Origin: Anaerolineae bacterium
GTDB taxonomy: Bacteria > Chloroflexota > Anaerolineae > Promineifilales > Promineifilaceae
Direction of reading: 5' to 3'
DNA length: 64,000 bases
NCBI GenBank assembly: GCA_030425205.1
Contig: JAUIAP010000006.1
Span: 225,338 to 289,337 of the forward strand
In this document: positions 8,742 through 17,212 of the stretch, piece after piece
Layout: every line of letters starts with the position of its first letter
Position numbering within the stretch: the stretch's first letter is position 1
Translations under genes and position numbers: made by a program
Notes under the pieces: generated by a model
Seen by the model: the letters and a program-made list of their open reading frames with translations, nothing else
What the model was told of the DNA's origin: nothing
Database searches by the model: none

Positions 8742-9890
8742 TCATCCTTTCAGTGGGAACAAGAATTGCAAAATCTGCGGAAAGCGGTCTGCCCAACTAC
8801 CTTCACTGTGAGTTGCTCCCTCATGTAGGAAGTAACCGAGATTGTCTCCCAGAATATAGCCGTTTTCCATCAGGGCATCGCGGGCGGCGAGCGTGTTGTA
8901 GCGGCCATCGTTGCCACGTGTCTGTGTGGAGCGTGTACCGCTATCGAGCCAAATGCGGATATCGGGAGGCGTTTCATGACGTAGCTTTTCAACGATTTTT
9001 AGGTCATCTATTTCACTGTCTAGATCCCCTGTAATCCAATAAGATGGGGACATCGCGGCGTGATGCTTGGCAAACTTGGGAAACTCCCATGCTAAATAAG
9101 TTGTGAAAAGCCCGCCCATTGACGATCCACAGGTCGCCGTATTGTCGCGGTCAGGCAACGTGCGGAATGAGTTGTTGACAAAGGGCGCAACGTCTAGCGA
9201 ATAGTAGCGATAGGTGCGATTGGCGTGCCCCTTGATCGTTGACATCGGCATGCCATCCTCGCCACCGCTGGGCGGGGAAAAGGTGTACTCTGGCGGCAAA
9301 TACTCTTCAATGCGACGGTCTTCTCCATTGCTGACCCCCACAATGATGCACTCACGTATCAGCCCTTTTGCAATCAAATCATCGGCCGCTAAATCTGCCC
9401 GCCATGAGCCAGAAAAGCTGTCGCCGACATAACTTTCAAATACATTCTGCCCGTCGTGCATATAGAGAACTGGATAGCGACGGTCGTGGTGCTGGTCATA
9501 GCCACGTGGTAGGTAGACATAGAGAGGGCGGCGGGGCAATCGGCCGAAAAATCGCCTGACCTTCACCACTTTTGAGTCCGTGATGTTGGCAGCGGGACGA
9601 TAGCTAAAGAACTCCCCACCCTGAATCCAAACATCCGGAACGCATGAATGAAAATGTTCAAAGCTCCCCCGCCCATACGCCGCCGCATGAGTGCCATCCC
9701 CTAAGTTGATGCGAAATAACCATTCCCCTTCATCTGGAATCGCTGGCTTGGCGACCCAGCAATGCTCTCCCCGCACACGGGAGTCATCACTTTCGACAAA
9801 TGGCAGGTGAGATACTTCATCGCCGATCTTCAATTCTAATTTCGGTTTGATGTGGGAGCGAGTGTAAAATGTAACAGTTCCTTCGCGCAT
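8742..9890 (-). CDS. Alpha/beta-hydrolase, esterase D / enterochelin-esterase type
   Basis: A 382-residue protein. Residues about 1-120 form an N-terminal beta domain like the carbohydrate-binding modules in front of many Fes-type esterases (EWLFRINLGDGTHAAAYGRG). The PF00756 esterase domain starts near residue 130 with RPLYVYLPRGYD and YPVLYMHDGQNVF. The nucleophile elbow is GSSMGG, with Ser near residue 257. Candidate acid and histidine residues are in RIWLDSGTR and in the closing GATHSEGSWADRFPQIL. No signal peptide is present, so it should act in the cytoplasm on an ester of unknown identity (siderophore, sugar acetate or S-formylglutathione-like). Confidence 0.8.
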   Translation of the reverse strand: MREGTVTFYTRSHIKPKLELKIGDEVSHLPFVESDDSRVRGEHCWVAKPAIPDEGEWLFRINLGDGTHAAAYGRGSFEHFHSCVPDVWIQGGEFFSYRPAANITDSKVVKVRRFFGRLPRRPLYVYLPRGYDQHHDRRYPVLYMHDGQNVFESYVGDSFSGSWRADLAADDLIAKGLIRECIIVGVSNGEDRRIEEYLPPEYTFSPPSGGEDGMPMSTIKGHANRTYRYYSLDVAPFVNNSFRTLPDRDNTATCGSSMGGLFTTYLAWEFPKFAKHHAAMSPSYWITGDLDSEIDDLKIVEKLRHETPPDIRIWLDSGTRSTQTRGNDGRYNTLAARDALMENGYILGDNLGYFLHEGATHSEGSWADRFPQILQFLFPLKG

Positions 9891-9984
9891 AGACCGTGTA
9901 TTCTACTCGTTGTTAAAATGTGCGACCATAGAGGTTTCGACAGAGTTGCAGCATTGCCCAAAACGATAATAATCCGCTTCTAAC

Positions 9985-10014
9985 TTGACTTCACAGAATG
10001 AAACCAACTATAAT
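9985..10014 (+). promoter_or_regulatory. Near-consensus promoter of nadC
   Basis: TTGACT (9985-9990) and a perfect TATAAT (10009-10014) are separated by 18 bases. Initiation would be near 10021. This excludes the in-frame TTG at 9985 as a translation start and fixes the nadC start at the ATG at 10048. Confidence 0.7.
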
Positions 10015-10047
10015 GCCACTAAATTAGTTAGTGTCACAATTACACCA

Positions 10048-10914
10048 ATGAGCCTACAGAAATCACTTCGCAGCACAACCTTTTTTGACGAGAACGATCT
10101 ACTCGACATTATCAAACGCGCCTTTGCCGAAGATATTGGCAGCGGCGACGTAACGAGTGCGCTAATTCCAGCCGACCAAACGCTGGTCGCCCACTTTGTC
10201 GCCAAAGATGAGGGTGTCGTCGCGGGGCTTGCCGTCGCACGCGAGGTGTTTGGCGTGATGGATTACAACATTCGCTTTACGCCGCTCGTCGCAGATGGCG
10301 CACGGGTCAAGAATCGGGATCGCTTGGCGACAGTCACTGGCAATGCGCGGGCGATTTTGACGGCCGAACGCACTGCCCTCAACTTTATGCAGCGCATGAG
10401 TGGCATAGCCACTAAAACGCGCCGCTTCATGGACGAAGCCGCAGGCACAAAGGCGGTCATTCTCGACACCCGCAAGACTGTTCCCGGACTACGCATCATC
10501 GACAAGTGGGCCGTCCGTCTCGGTGGTGGCGCAAACCATCGCATGGGACTCTACGATATGGTGCTGATCAAAGACAATCATATCGCCGCTGCGGGCAGCC
10601 CCACCGCCGCTGTTGAACAGGCGCGGACATTCTTGGCAGGACGCGACATTCCAATTGAAGTTGAAGTGACAAATTTGGACGAACTGCGCGAAACATTACC
10701 GCTCAATGTAGACCGCATCATGCTCGACAACATGAGTTTGGACGCAATGCGCGAGGCGGTCAACATTACGGCTGGACGCACCCCGCTCGAAGCATCGGGC
10801 AACGTGCGGCTTGATACCGTCGCCGCCATCGCCGCAACTGGTGTGGATTTCATCAGTAGTGGGGCATTGACGCATTCTGTCATGGCGTTTGATATTAGTC
10901 TTGAAGCGGAGTAA
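10048..10914 (+). CDS. nadC: Nicotinate-nucleotide pyrophosphorylase (carboxylating)
   Basis: A 288-residue cytosolic quinolinate phosphoribosyltransferase: quinolinate plus PRPP gives nicotinate mononucleotide, CO2 and pyrophosphate, the third step of de novo NAD synthesis. Family signatures are AFAEDIGSGDVTS near the N-terminus, AERTALNFMQRMSGIAT, the tunnel motif TRKTVPGLR, GGGANHRMGLYDM, KDNHI, and the C-terminal LDNMSLD with ASGN and ISSGALTHS. The start at 10048 follows the TTGACT/TATAAT promoter by about 27 bases of leader. Only a weak ribosome binding site is seen. The gene is followed by nadA and nadB on the same strand, completing the pathway. Confidence 0.96.
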   Translation: MSLQKSLRSTTFFDENDLLDIIKRAFAEDIGSGDVTSALIPADQTLVAHFVAKDEGVVAGLAVAREVFGVMDYNIRFTPLVADGARVKNRDRLATVTGNARAILTAERTALNFMQRMSGIATKTRRFMDEAAGTKAVILDTRKTVPGLRIIDKWAVRLGGGANHRMGLYDMVLIKDNHIAAAGSPTAAVEQARTFLAGRDIPIEVEVTNLDELRETLPLNVDRIMLDNMSLDAMREAVNITAGRTPLEASGNVRLDTVAAIAATGVDFISSGALTHSVMAFDISLEAE

Positions 10915-11043
10915 TCATCGTAAATACCTGTTGACACGGTATTCTTGCCATTAAGTCTTGCATATTTGACCTTGCATCGCGTGTCATAACCGATGCAAAA
11001 TGAATTGAGAAAATTGAACGTGAGCAATCTCACGGAGGACATC

Positions 11044-12087
11044 ATGAACCCAATCGCTGATTTACTTTCGGCCGATGCCATTTACGAATCCCTTAAAGCG
11101 GGGATGGGCGCGTATACGCCTGACTTTGAACTGCGCTACAAGGCGCAGCTGGCGGCGGAGATCAACAAGCTCAAAAAGGAGCGCAACGCCGTGATCTTAG
11201 GGCATAACTATATGGAACCCGCCCTCTTCCACACCGTTCCCGACTTTGTGGGCGATTCGCTCTATCTCAGTCGTGTGGCGGCCGAGACGGATGCGGACAT
11301 TATCGTTTTCTGCGGCGTCGAATTTATGGCCGAGACGGCGAAAATTCTTAACCCAACCAAAACTGTGCTGATCCCGTCGCAAAAAGCGGGCTGTTCGCTG
11401 GCAGAGGGCATTACGGCCGCTGATGTGCGCAAGTTAAAGGCACAATTCCCCGGCGTTCCTGTTGTCACCTATGTCAACACCTATGCTGACGTGAAGGCAG
11501 AGACCGATATTTGCTGCACGTCTGGCAATGCGGTCGCCGTTGTCGAATCACTCGACAGCGACATGGTGATCTTCCTGCCCGATATGTACTTGGCACAAAA
11601 CGTTGCCCGCGAGACCGGCAAGACGATTATCTTTCCTGAACAGGACGGGACGGTGAACGGGAAGGCAGATGTGATCGGCTGGAACGCACGCTGTATCGTG
11701 CATGACAAGTTCACCGTTGAGGACATCGAGGCGATTCGCGCCGACCATCCCGATGTGAAAATTTTGGCGCATCCAGAGTGTCGGCCAGAAGTTGTCGACG
11801 CATCCGACTTTAGCGGCAGCACGTCACAGATGATCCGCTTCGTGGAAGAGACGGATATGCCCGAATATCTGCTGCTGACCGAGTGCAGCATGGGCGACAA
11901 CATCATGGCGGCTAATCCAGAGAAAAATATGCTGCGCCTCTGCTCTGTACGCTGCCCGCACATGAATCAAATCCAGCTCCAGGATACACTCGATGCGCTG
12001 CGCTACACACAATACGAAGTGACCGTCCCAGAAGAGATTCGCGTCAAGGCGGCGCGGTCGGTGCAACGGATGATTGAAATAGGATAG
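11044..12087 (+). CDS. nadA: Quinolinate synthase
   Basis: A 347-residue [4Fe-4S] enzyme that condenses iminoaspartate with dihydroxyacetone phosphate to give quinolinate. It shows the N-terminal AVILGHNYMEPA, GVEFMAETAKIL, PSQKAGCSLA (Cys117), TYVNTYADVKA, LAHPECRPEV (Cys246) and, near the C-terminus, CSVRCPHMN (Cys300, Cys304). The three cluster ligands are expected among these Cys residues. The ATG at 11044 has a GGAGG ribosome binding site five bases upstream (11034-11038); an upstream in-frame ATG at 10993 lacks one. A perfect 22-base-pair inverted repeat separates it from nadB. Confidence 0.96.
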   Translation: MNPIADLLSADAIYESLKAGMGAYTPDFELRYKAQLAAEINKLKKERNAVILGHNYMEPALFHTVPDFVGDSLYLSRVAAETDADIIVFCGVEFMAETAKILNPTKTVLIPSQKAGCSLAEGITAADVRKLKAQFPGVPVVTYVNTYADVKAETDICCTSGNAVAVVESLDSDMVIFLPDMYLAQNVARETGKTIIFPEQDGTVNGKADVIGWNARCIVHDKFTVEDIEAIRADHPDVKILAHPECRPEVVDASDFSGSTSQMIRFVEETDMPEYLLLTECSMGDNIMAANPEKNMLRLCSVRCPHMNQIQLQDTLDALRYTQYEVTVPEEIRVKAARSVQRMIEIG

Positions 12088-12104
12088 AGAAATTACGATT
12101 TTGG

Positions 12105-12161
12105 ATTTACGATTTACGATTTACGAGGTATCTCTCGTCTCGTAAATCGTAAATCGTAAAT
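12105..12161. repeat. Perfect 22-bp inverted repeat between nadA and nadB
   Basis: Arms 12105-12126 and 12140-12161 are perfectly complementary over 22 bases with a 13-base loop. Each arm is a tandem of the seven-base unit TTTACGA. The right arm ends three bases before the nadB ATG, in the place where a ribosome binding site would normally lie. An mRNA hairpin here could terminate transcription partly or restrict nadB translation. Confidence 0.85.
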
Positions 12162-12164
12162 GTT

Positions 12165-13739
12165 ATGAGTGAACTGATCGAAACGGAAGTACTCGTCATC
12201 GGCACGGGGGTTGCGGGATGCACGGCGGCGATTGCGTTGGCGGAACGTGGTGTGCAGGTGACACTGGTGACGCGAGCAGAGGAACCAAGCGATACCAATA
12301 CCGATTGGGCGCAGGGGGGGATCATTTACAAAGGTGAGGGAGATTCGGCCGAATCTCTGATCCGCGATCTCGATCATGCAGGCGCACACTTTACCAATCC
12401 CGTCGCCACCGAAATTTTGGCAGAAGATGGGCCACGTCTCGTTGAGAACTTTTTAATCGACAAGGTCGGTGTTAACTTTACGCGCACCACTGATGGTGAC
12501 TTATCGATTGTGTTAGAAGGGGCGCATGAAATTCCACGCATCATCCATTCGGCCGATACGACAGGCCACGCCATCCAAATCGCCCTCCTCAACTATCTAA
12601 AAAATCTCGACAATATCAATCTGCTAACCGCCCACACTGCGATCGATCTGCTCACGCCCCAGCATCATTCTAAAGATCGGCTGTCCGTCTACAGCGAGCC
12701 ACGCTGTGTTGGTGCCTATCTGTTTGACCGCAAGAATCGGGAGGTCAAGCGGTGCATGGCCAAGCAAACGGTGCTGGCGACTGGTGGATTGGGGCAAATT
12801 TTCGCCTTCACAAGCAATCCAAAAGGGTCACGTGGGGACGGCTTGGCAATGGCGTATCGCGCAGGTGCGCGCGTTATTAACAATGAGTTTGTGCAGTTTC
12901 ACCCGACGACGTTTAGCAAACGTGGTGCGCCTAACTTCCTGATTTCAGAGGCGGTACGTGGCGAAGGGGGGCGGCTTGTGGGCGAAGATGGCACGCCGTT
13001 TATGCAGAACTATGATCCCGAATGGAAAGATTTGGCAGCGCGTGATGTCGTCTCGCGCTCGATTCGGGCAGAGATGTTAAAAGAAGATGTCGATCGGGTC
13101 TTTCTCGATTTGCGCTCATACATTCCAACGAATGAAATCAAGCATCACTTTCCCAACATCTACGAGACGTGCCTGAGTTATGGGGTGGATATCACGAAAG
13201 ATTTGGTTCCTGTGACACCAGCCGCACACTACTTTTGTGGTGGGGTGTGGGTCGATGGTTTCGGCCGATCTTCCGTCGAAAATCTCTACGCCATCGGCGA
13301 AGTCTCTTGCACTGGTCTACATGGCGCGAATCGACTTGCGTCGTCGTCGCTGTTGGAAGGATTGGTGTGGGGACAGCGATCGGCCGAAGATATTGCTGGG
13401 AAGTTGGATGAGGGGGTGTATTCGGCCGATTGTATCCCCGAATGGCGCAATACAGGTATTTACGAACCTGACCCGCTGCTCATCCAGCAAGACATGACAA
13501 CCATCAAGAATGTGATGTGGAATTATGTCGGTCTTGTGCGTGCCTCGTATCTGATGAATCGCGCCATGCGCGAACTCAATCATCTTGAGGCCGAAATTGA
13601 ACGCTTCTACAAAGTCTCCAAATTAACGGATGACCTGATCGGTTTACGCAACGCGGTGATGGCGGGGAAAATCGTCACGCGCTCGGCGCAGGCAAACAAT
13701 CGCAGCATGGGGGCGCATTTTCGTTCTGATTCTGTCTAA
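12165..13739 (+). CDS. nadB: L-aspartate oxidase
   Basis: A 524-residue FAD-dependent oxidase that converts aspartate to iminoaspartate, the substrate of NadA. The FAD Rossmann motif is VIGTGVAGCTAAIALAERG at residues about 8-26. NTDWAQGGI is the typical NadB flavin/substrate loop. Succinate dehydrogenase-family motifs follow: ATGGLGQIF, FVQFHPTTF, SEAVRGEGG, and GEVSCTGLHGANRLASSSLLE. The C-terminal helical domain is intact. It follows nadA by 77 bases, which contain a perfect hairpin abutting the ATG, and no Shine-Dalgarno sequence is visible. The stop overlaps the convergent SRPBCC gene by four bases. Five TCGGCCGA octamers fall inside this gene. Confidence 0.96.
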   Translation: MSELIETEVLVIGTGVAGCTAAIALAERGVQVTLVTRAEEPSDTNTDWAQGGIIYKGEGDSAESLIRDLDHAGAHFTNPVATEILAEDGPRLVENFLIDKVGVNFTRTTDGDLSIVLEGAHEIPRIIHSADTTGHAIQIALLNYLKNLDNINLLTAHTAIDLLTPQHHSKDRLSVYSEPRCVGAYLFDRKNREVKRCMAKQTVLATGGLGQIFAFTSNPKGSRGDGLAMAYRAGARVINNEFVQFHPTTFSKRGAPNFLISEAVRGEGGRLVGEDGTPFMQNYDPEWKDLAARDVVSRSIRAEMLKEDVDRVFLDLRSYIPTNEIKHHFPNIYETCLSYGVDITKDLVPVTPAAHYFCGGVWVDGFGRSSVENLYAIGEVSCTGLHGANRLASSSLLEGLVWGQRSAEDIAGKLDEGVYSADCIPEWRNTGIYEPDPLLIQQDMTTIKNVMWNYVGLVRASYLMNRAMRELNHLEAEIERFYKVSKLTDDLIGLRNAVMAGKIVTRSAQANNRSMGAHFRSDSV

Positions 13740-14188
13740 GCTTTGCGCCCGTTGGTGTAGTAACGTGTCACCAACATGCGATAGAAGAATAGCAGTTTCA
13801 AATTGAGGCGACCGAACATAACGCGCGTCAAGAGGCCTTTCCAGCCAGCCGGATGCGTGTACTCAATCGTGTCATACACGGTGGTCACACCTGCAGCATT
13901 CTCTGCAAAGCGATGGGTATGCGCCCACGTTTGGAGCGGCCCCTCTTGTTGAATATCGCTAAACCCACTTTGACTGACATCGACATGCTTGGCGATCCAT
14001 CGAACGGGGATGGGGCCAAACCACATCGTAAATTTGGCGACCATCCCTTCGCTCATCTCCCCAAAATCATGAATCTGCACAAATAGCGGTGGCGGTGTGA
14101 GTTTTTTGAGAATGTCGGTGCGGCTATGAAAATCGGCAACCGCCGTGAGCGGTGCGTTGACGGTAAATTTGTTTGTGAAAGTAGGCAT
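13736..14188 (-). CDS. SRPBCC (START-like) ligand-binding protein
   Basis: A 150-residue soluble protein of the SRPBCC/polyketide cyclase-dehydrase superfamily, with a hydrophobic helix-grip pocket. It begins with the strand FTNKFTVNAPLTAVADFHSR and has GFSDIQQEGPLQTWAHTHRF and TTVYDTIEYTHP in the central sheet. The C-terminal helix follows (LKLLFFYRMLVTRYY). The substrate is unknown; family members bind lipids, polyketides or other hydrophobic molecules. It lies three bases downstream of the SDR gene on the same strand, so the two probably form one operon acting on a related small molecule. Its 3' end overlaps the convergent nadB stop by four bases. Confidence 0.75.
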   Translation of the reverse strand: MPTFTNKFTVNAPLTAVADFHSRTDILKKLTPPPLFVQIHDFGEMSEGMVAKFTMWFGPIPVRWIAKHVDVSQSGFSDIQQEGPLQTWAHTHRFAENAAGVTTVYDTIEYTHPAGWKGLLTRVMFGRLNLKLLFFYRMLVTRYYTNGRKA

Positions 14189-14191
14189 AAT

Positions 14192-14833
14192 TTAATGGGT
14201 GATATCCAGTTTACCAGTGGTGCCTTGCTGATAGGCAGTTATGATGCGCTCTGCAACTTTGGCGGGATCAGCCGAATCTTTTGGTTTATTGAGCGACACT
14301 TTATTCCAAAATGCAGTATCAACTGCTCCGGGTCGTACAATCGTAAATTTGCGCTTGCGCTGCTCTTTGCTCATTGTCGTCACGAACGCCTCTAAGCCTG
14401 CCTTTGCCGCCACGTAGGCAGACAAACTGGGAAGTTGCAGCCGCTCGCTCACTGCACCCAAGAAAAAGAGATGTGCATCTGATTGTAACAATGGTTCACT
14501 CGCACTAGCGGCAAGATAGGCACCCGTCAAATTTGCATCGAGGATTCGCTGCCATGTCGCGGCCTTCATGTCACCCACTTTGGCTTGCGTGATGTCACCA
14601 ATCGTATAGACCCACAAGTCGATTGCGCTCACTTCAAAATGTGCGGTGTAGATTACCTTGTCAATTTCGGCCGAATTTCCAACATTGCCAATCTCTATTG
14701 TTACACTGGCAATCTCCTCGACCTTCTCGGGATAGCGCGTAATAGCGACCACTTGCCAGCCTGAATCGACAAGTTGCTGAGTGAGCGATCGGCCGATGCC
14801 ACCAGCTGCGCCCCAAATCATTGCTGTTTTCAT
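14192..14833 (-). CDS. Short-chain dehydrogenase/reductase
   Basis: A 213-residue Rossmann protein of the SDR family. The nucleotide-binding motif is WGAAGGIGRSL at residues about 7-17. The catalytic Tyr-x-x-x-Lys is in SAYVAAKAGLEAF near residue 140, with the family VRPGAVDT after beta 6. It is shorter than the usual 250 residues. It is a probable NAD(P)-dependent oxidoreductase of unknown substrate. An AGGAG ribosome binding site precedes the ATG and overlaps one arm of a palindrome at 14846-14875. The SRPBCC gene follows three bases downstream, suggesting co-expression. Confidence 0.82.
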   Translation of the reverse strand: MKTAMIWGAAGGIGRSLTQQLVDSGWQVVAITRYPEKVEEIASVTIEIGNVGNSAEIDKVIYTAHFEVSAIDLWVYTIGDITQAKVGDMKAATWQRILDANLTGAYLAASASEPLLQSDAHLFFLGAVSERLQLPSLSAYVAAKAGLEAFVTTMSKEQRKRKFTIVRPGAVDTAFWNKVSLNKPKDSADPAKVAERIITAYQQGTTGKLDITH

Positions 14834-14845
14834 ACCTTAATACTC

Positions 14846-14875
14846 CTGTTCAACATTTGTACAATTATTGAACAG
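14846..14875 (-). promoter_or_regulatory. Dyad symmetry upstream of the SDR gene (possible operator)
   Basis: CTGTTCAA (14846-14853) and TTGAACAG (14868-14875) are perfect inverted 8-mers. They flank a centre that itself contains the palindrome TTGTACAA. The element lies 13 bases upstream of the SDR ATG and covers part of its AGGAG site. A dimeric repressor (TetR or MarR type) or a ribosome-site-masking hairpin are both possible; no regulator gene is adjacent. Confidence 0.4.
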
Positions 14876-14931
14876 ATTTTAGCGCATGTCAAAGGGTAGA
14901 AAGTTGTGCAATTGAAATACAAATAGGGCGA

Positions 14932-15423
14932 TTATGCGCGAATTTTCACCTCATCAGCAATGCGAATATTGCCACCTTCCACGACACGGGCCGTAATTCC
15001 ACCATGTCCGCGCATCGCGTTATATCCTCCTGCCCCCAACGCCTCCTCCATCCGCGAACACGGATGGCACAACCCTGTATATTCCAAAATCACGTCGCCA
15101 ATTTGAAACTGCTTATCTTTCAGGGCAAGTAAATTGATGCCGCTCACAACGATATTGCGACGGGTCACGTTGGGATCGATTGCGTCGCGCCCCAACATAG
15201 ACGCGACCGCTGTGAGATGTTCTTGCTGAATGAGCGTTACCTGACGCTTGCCCTGCTTGCGCGTATAGCGGTCGCCAACCAGCCCATTTTCCCGCGTCAC
15301 CGCTACCTCAGAGACCGATTGCAGCGGCGCACGACGCTGTGGGCGCACGCCAATCCAGCGCACTGCCCCAACCTGTGGCAATGTTTCTAGCAATTTTTGG
15401 AGAATACCTTTTTCTTCGTACAT
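14932..15423 (-). CDS. MOSC-domain protein
   Basis: A 163-residue MOSC (molybdenum cofactor sulfurase C-terminal) domain protein. Visible family features are the entry strand VRWIGVRPQRRAP, GLVGDRYTRKQGKRQVTLIQ, RRNIVVSGINL, the conserved Cys of YTGLCHPCSRMEE, and MRGHGGITARVVEGG. Stand-alone MOSC proteins are thought to carry or transfer persulfide sulfur or bind molybdenum cofactor; the exact role here is unknown. A second Cys gives C-x-x-C in this protein. It is divergent from the Nudix gene at 15497 with 73 bases between them, and no molybdenum cofactor genes are near. Confidence 0.85.
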   Translation of the reverse strand: MYEEKGILQKLLETLPQVGAVRWIGVRPQRRAPLQSVSEVAVTRENGLVGDRYTRKQGKRQVTLIQQEHLTAVASMLGRDAIDPNVTRRNIVVSGINLLALKDKQFQIGDVILEYTGLCHPCSRMEEALGAGGYNAMRGHGGITARVVEGGNIRIADEVKIRA

Positions 15424-15496
15424 AGTGAAAATGAGTAGATAGTGTATTTGTTACACTTAGTGTGCGATTGGCTCTTTTCCATGAGACAATAGCAGC

Positions 15497-16105
15497 ATGA
15501 TAAAAGCATGGCAACAAACTGACGAACGACAAATCGGCGACTTTCGTATTTTCACCCTCTCCCAAGTGACGCGCATCTCTCCGCGTACACAGAACGAGCA
15601 TAACTTCTTTGTGCTAAACGCACCTGATTGGATCAACATCATTCCAATTACCGCAACGGGCAACGTGATCTTTATCAAACAATATCGGCACGGGACAGGC
15701 ACAGTTTGTCTTGAGGTGCCCGGTGGGATGGTCGATCCGCATGAGGATGACCCGATGGTAACGGCGCGTCGTGAGATGTTGGAGGAGACGGGATTTTCGG
15801 CCGAAAAAATCATCCATCTCGGCACGGTTGAACCCAATCCCGCCTTTCTCACCAACCGTTGCCACACCTATCTCGCTCTCAACGCGACATACGTTCAACC
15901 ACCTGAATTCGATGGTGCAGAAGACATCGAAATGATTGAGGTACCGCTCACTCAAGTCCTCGATCTAATCCTCGCTGGCAAAATTACCCACTCTCTGACA
16001 ATCTGTGCATTCTTTTTCTTCAATCGCTGGCGTGAACGTAATCGCGACGCTATATCGGCCGCTTCCGACATGCCGTTACCGTTCCCGTCGCTCAATCTAC
16101 CCTGA
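15497..16105 (+). CDS. Nudix hydrolase, ADP-ribose pyrophosphatase-like
   Basis: A 202-residue Nudix enzyme. The Nudix box lies near residues 80-105: it begins GGMVDPHE, and the catalytic helix reads RREMLEETGF. The spacing from the first Glu to Arg-Glu is one residue longer than the canonical seven. A preceding strand with KQYRHGTGTVCLEVPGG is typical of the ADP-ribose/NudF-like group, which hydrolyses ADP-ribose or nucleoside-diphosphate sugars to monophosphates. It is divergent from the MOSC gene. No close ribosome binding site is evident before the ATG at 15497, although the short leader contains a purine-rich stretch (AGACAATAGC). Confidence 0.85.
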   Translation: MIKAWQQTDERQIGDFRIFTLSQVTRISPRTQNEHNFFVLNAPDWINIIPITATGNVIFIKQYRHGTGTVCLEVPGGMVDPHEDDPMVTARREMLEETGFSAEKIIHLGTVEPNPAFLTNRCHTYLALNATYVQPPEFDGAEDIEMIEVPLTQVLDLILAGKITHSLTICAFFFFNRWRERNRDAISAASDMPLPFPSLNLP

Positions 16106-16245
16106 AATGCCCCCGATTTGTCTAGTACGCTGAATGCCTATTATGTTATTCTAATTCTACTTGTGTGCCATCCAAATGTTGTTCCACTGCTAGGTGGACA
16201 AAATCTCGTTTAACCACGATAACGATAATATTTGGAGGTAATACA

Positions 16246-17034
16246 ATGTCCACAAAACAAGCTATATCGATCCCGTTCACCGTTAGCGCAGTCGCGCTTC
16301 TACTTTTCAGCTCTTTATTCATCGTTAAACGTATACAGGCCAATGGGCCCGGCGACACCATCATCCTTTTTGAGGACGATTTTGAAGACTCAAACAAGGA
16401 AGCATGGACAACCGAAGAAGGGGGCAACGGAACATGCCCAATCGGAGAATGGACAAACGAGGAAGATCTATTTGTCAGCAGCCCCACGCACGTTTGGAAC
16501 ATGAGTCCTTATAGCTCGGCTGCTCCCGGCGATGATTGCCATGACTACCTAATCATGCCCACTGTGACAGTACCGTTAACTGTGACAACCCCATTCACGC
16601 TAACATTCTTCCACACTTACTTCACAGAAGGGGGCTCTTTTTGTAATCCGCCTGAGGGCGATCCACCTTGCGACTATGGCGAAATCGAGATATCGGTCAA
16701 CGATGGGCCATGGGTTGTCGCCGCTGGGCGTTTTGATGACTTGCGTGAGGATTTCCCAACACTAACCGTTGAGACTGTCGATCTTAGTTCGCGCATTTCC
16801 TCTGGAGATGAGGTTCGCATTCGCTGGCATTTCCGTTCCGACTTTGCGGGCGACCTCCCATTTCTTGGGTGGTGGGTAGATGATGTCACGTTAAGCGGCA
16901 CAGAGGTTGCCGACACGCCTACGGCGGTTGCACTGAATAATCTCTCACAAACATCAACCACGCCCCTCGTTGGAATTTGCCTACTCCTGATTATCAGCAC
17001 GGTGGCAATCTTTGCGCGAAGACGCTATCGCTAA
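16246..17034 (+). CDS. Exported MAM/jelly-roll-like protein with C-terminal membrane anchor
   Basis: A 262-residue surface protein. The ATG at 16246 follows a GGAGG site by seven bases; upstream in-frame codons are untypical. Residues about 8-27 are a signal sequence. A beta-rich domain spans about 35-215, opening with ILFEDDFEDSN and ending WWVDDVTLSGTE. This is the fold pattern of MAM-like or 'choice-of-anchor' domains that hold pro-secretory or adhesive modules. Five Cys residues in the domain could form disulfides. The C-terminus is a transmembrane helix (about 236-256) capped by RRRYR, recalling a sorting-signal-like anchor also seen in the giant protein at 52535-57262. Function is unknown. 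Confidence 0.7.
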   Translation: MSTKQAISIPFTVSAVALLLFSSLFIVKRIQANGPGDTIILFEDDFEDSNKEAWTTEEGGNGTCPIGEWTNEEDLFVSSPTHVWNMSPYSSAAPGDDCHDYLIMPTVTVPLTVTTPFTLTFFHTYFTEGGSFCNPPEGDPPCDYGEIEISVNDGPWVVAAGRFDDLREDFPTLTVETVDLSSRISSGDEVRIRWHFRSDFAGDLPFLGWWVDDVTLSGTEVADTPTAVALNNLSQTSTTPLVGICLLLIISTVAIFARRRYR

Positions 17035-17057
17035 CGGCTCATCTCTCCACAGCATTG

Positions 17058-17090
17058 CTCTGCCATTTCTTTAAATTAGAAATGGCAGAG
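17058..17090 (+). terminator. Perfect 13-bp hairpin after the MAM-like gene
   Basis: CTCTGCCATTTCT (17058-17070) pairs perfectly with 17078-17090 around a seven-base loop. It lies 24 bases beyond the stop of the gene ending at 17034. There is no U-run after it, so termination may be partial. Confidence 0.5.
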
Positions 17091-17212
17091 TCCAACTCCA
17101 TCAACTCAAAATTGCAAATCCAAAATTAAGCGGGAACCTTTTCGCGCTGAGTTTCGTCTTGTCTTTAGAACGGCGGCAACATGTCGCACAGAATTCAAAA
17201 GGAGCAAGTAAG

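Noticed and set aside
10931..10990. TTGACA at 10931 as a nadA promoter
   Set aside because: No acceptable -10 hexamer lies at 16-18 bases; nadA may be read from the nadC promoter.
10993..11043. Upstream in-frame extension of nadA from ATG 10993
   Set aside because: The ATG at 11044 has a GGAGG site at ideal distance and the extension is not family-like.
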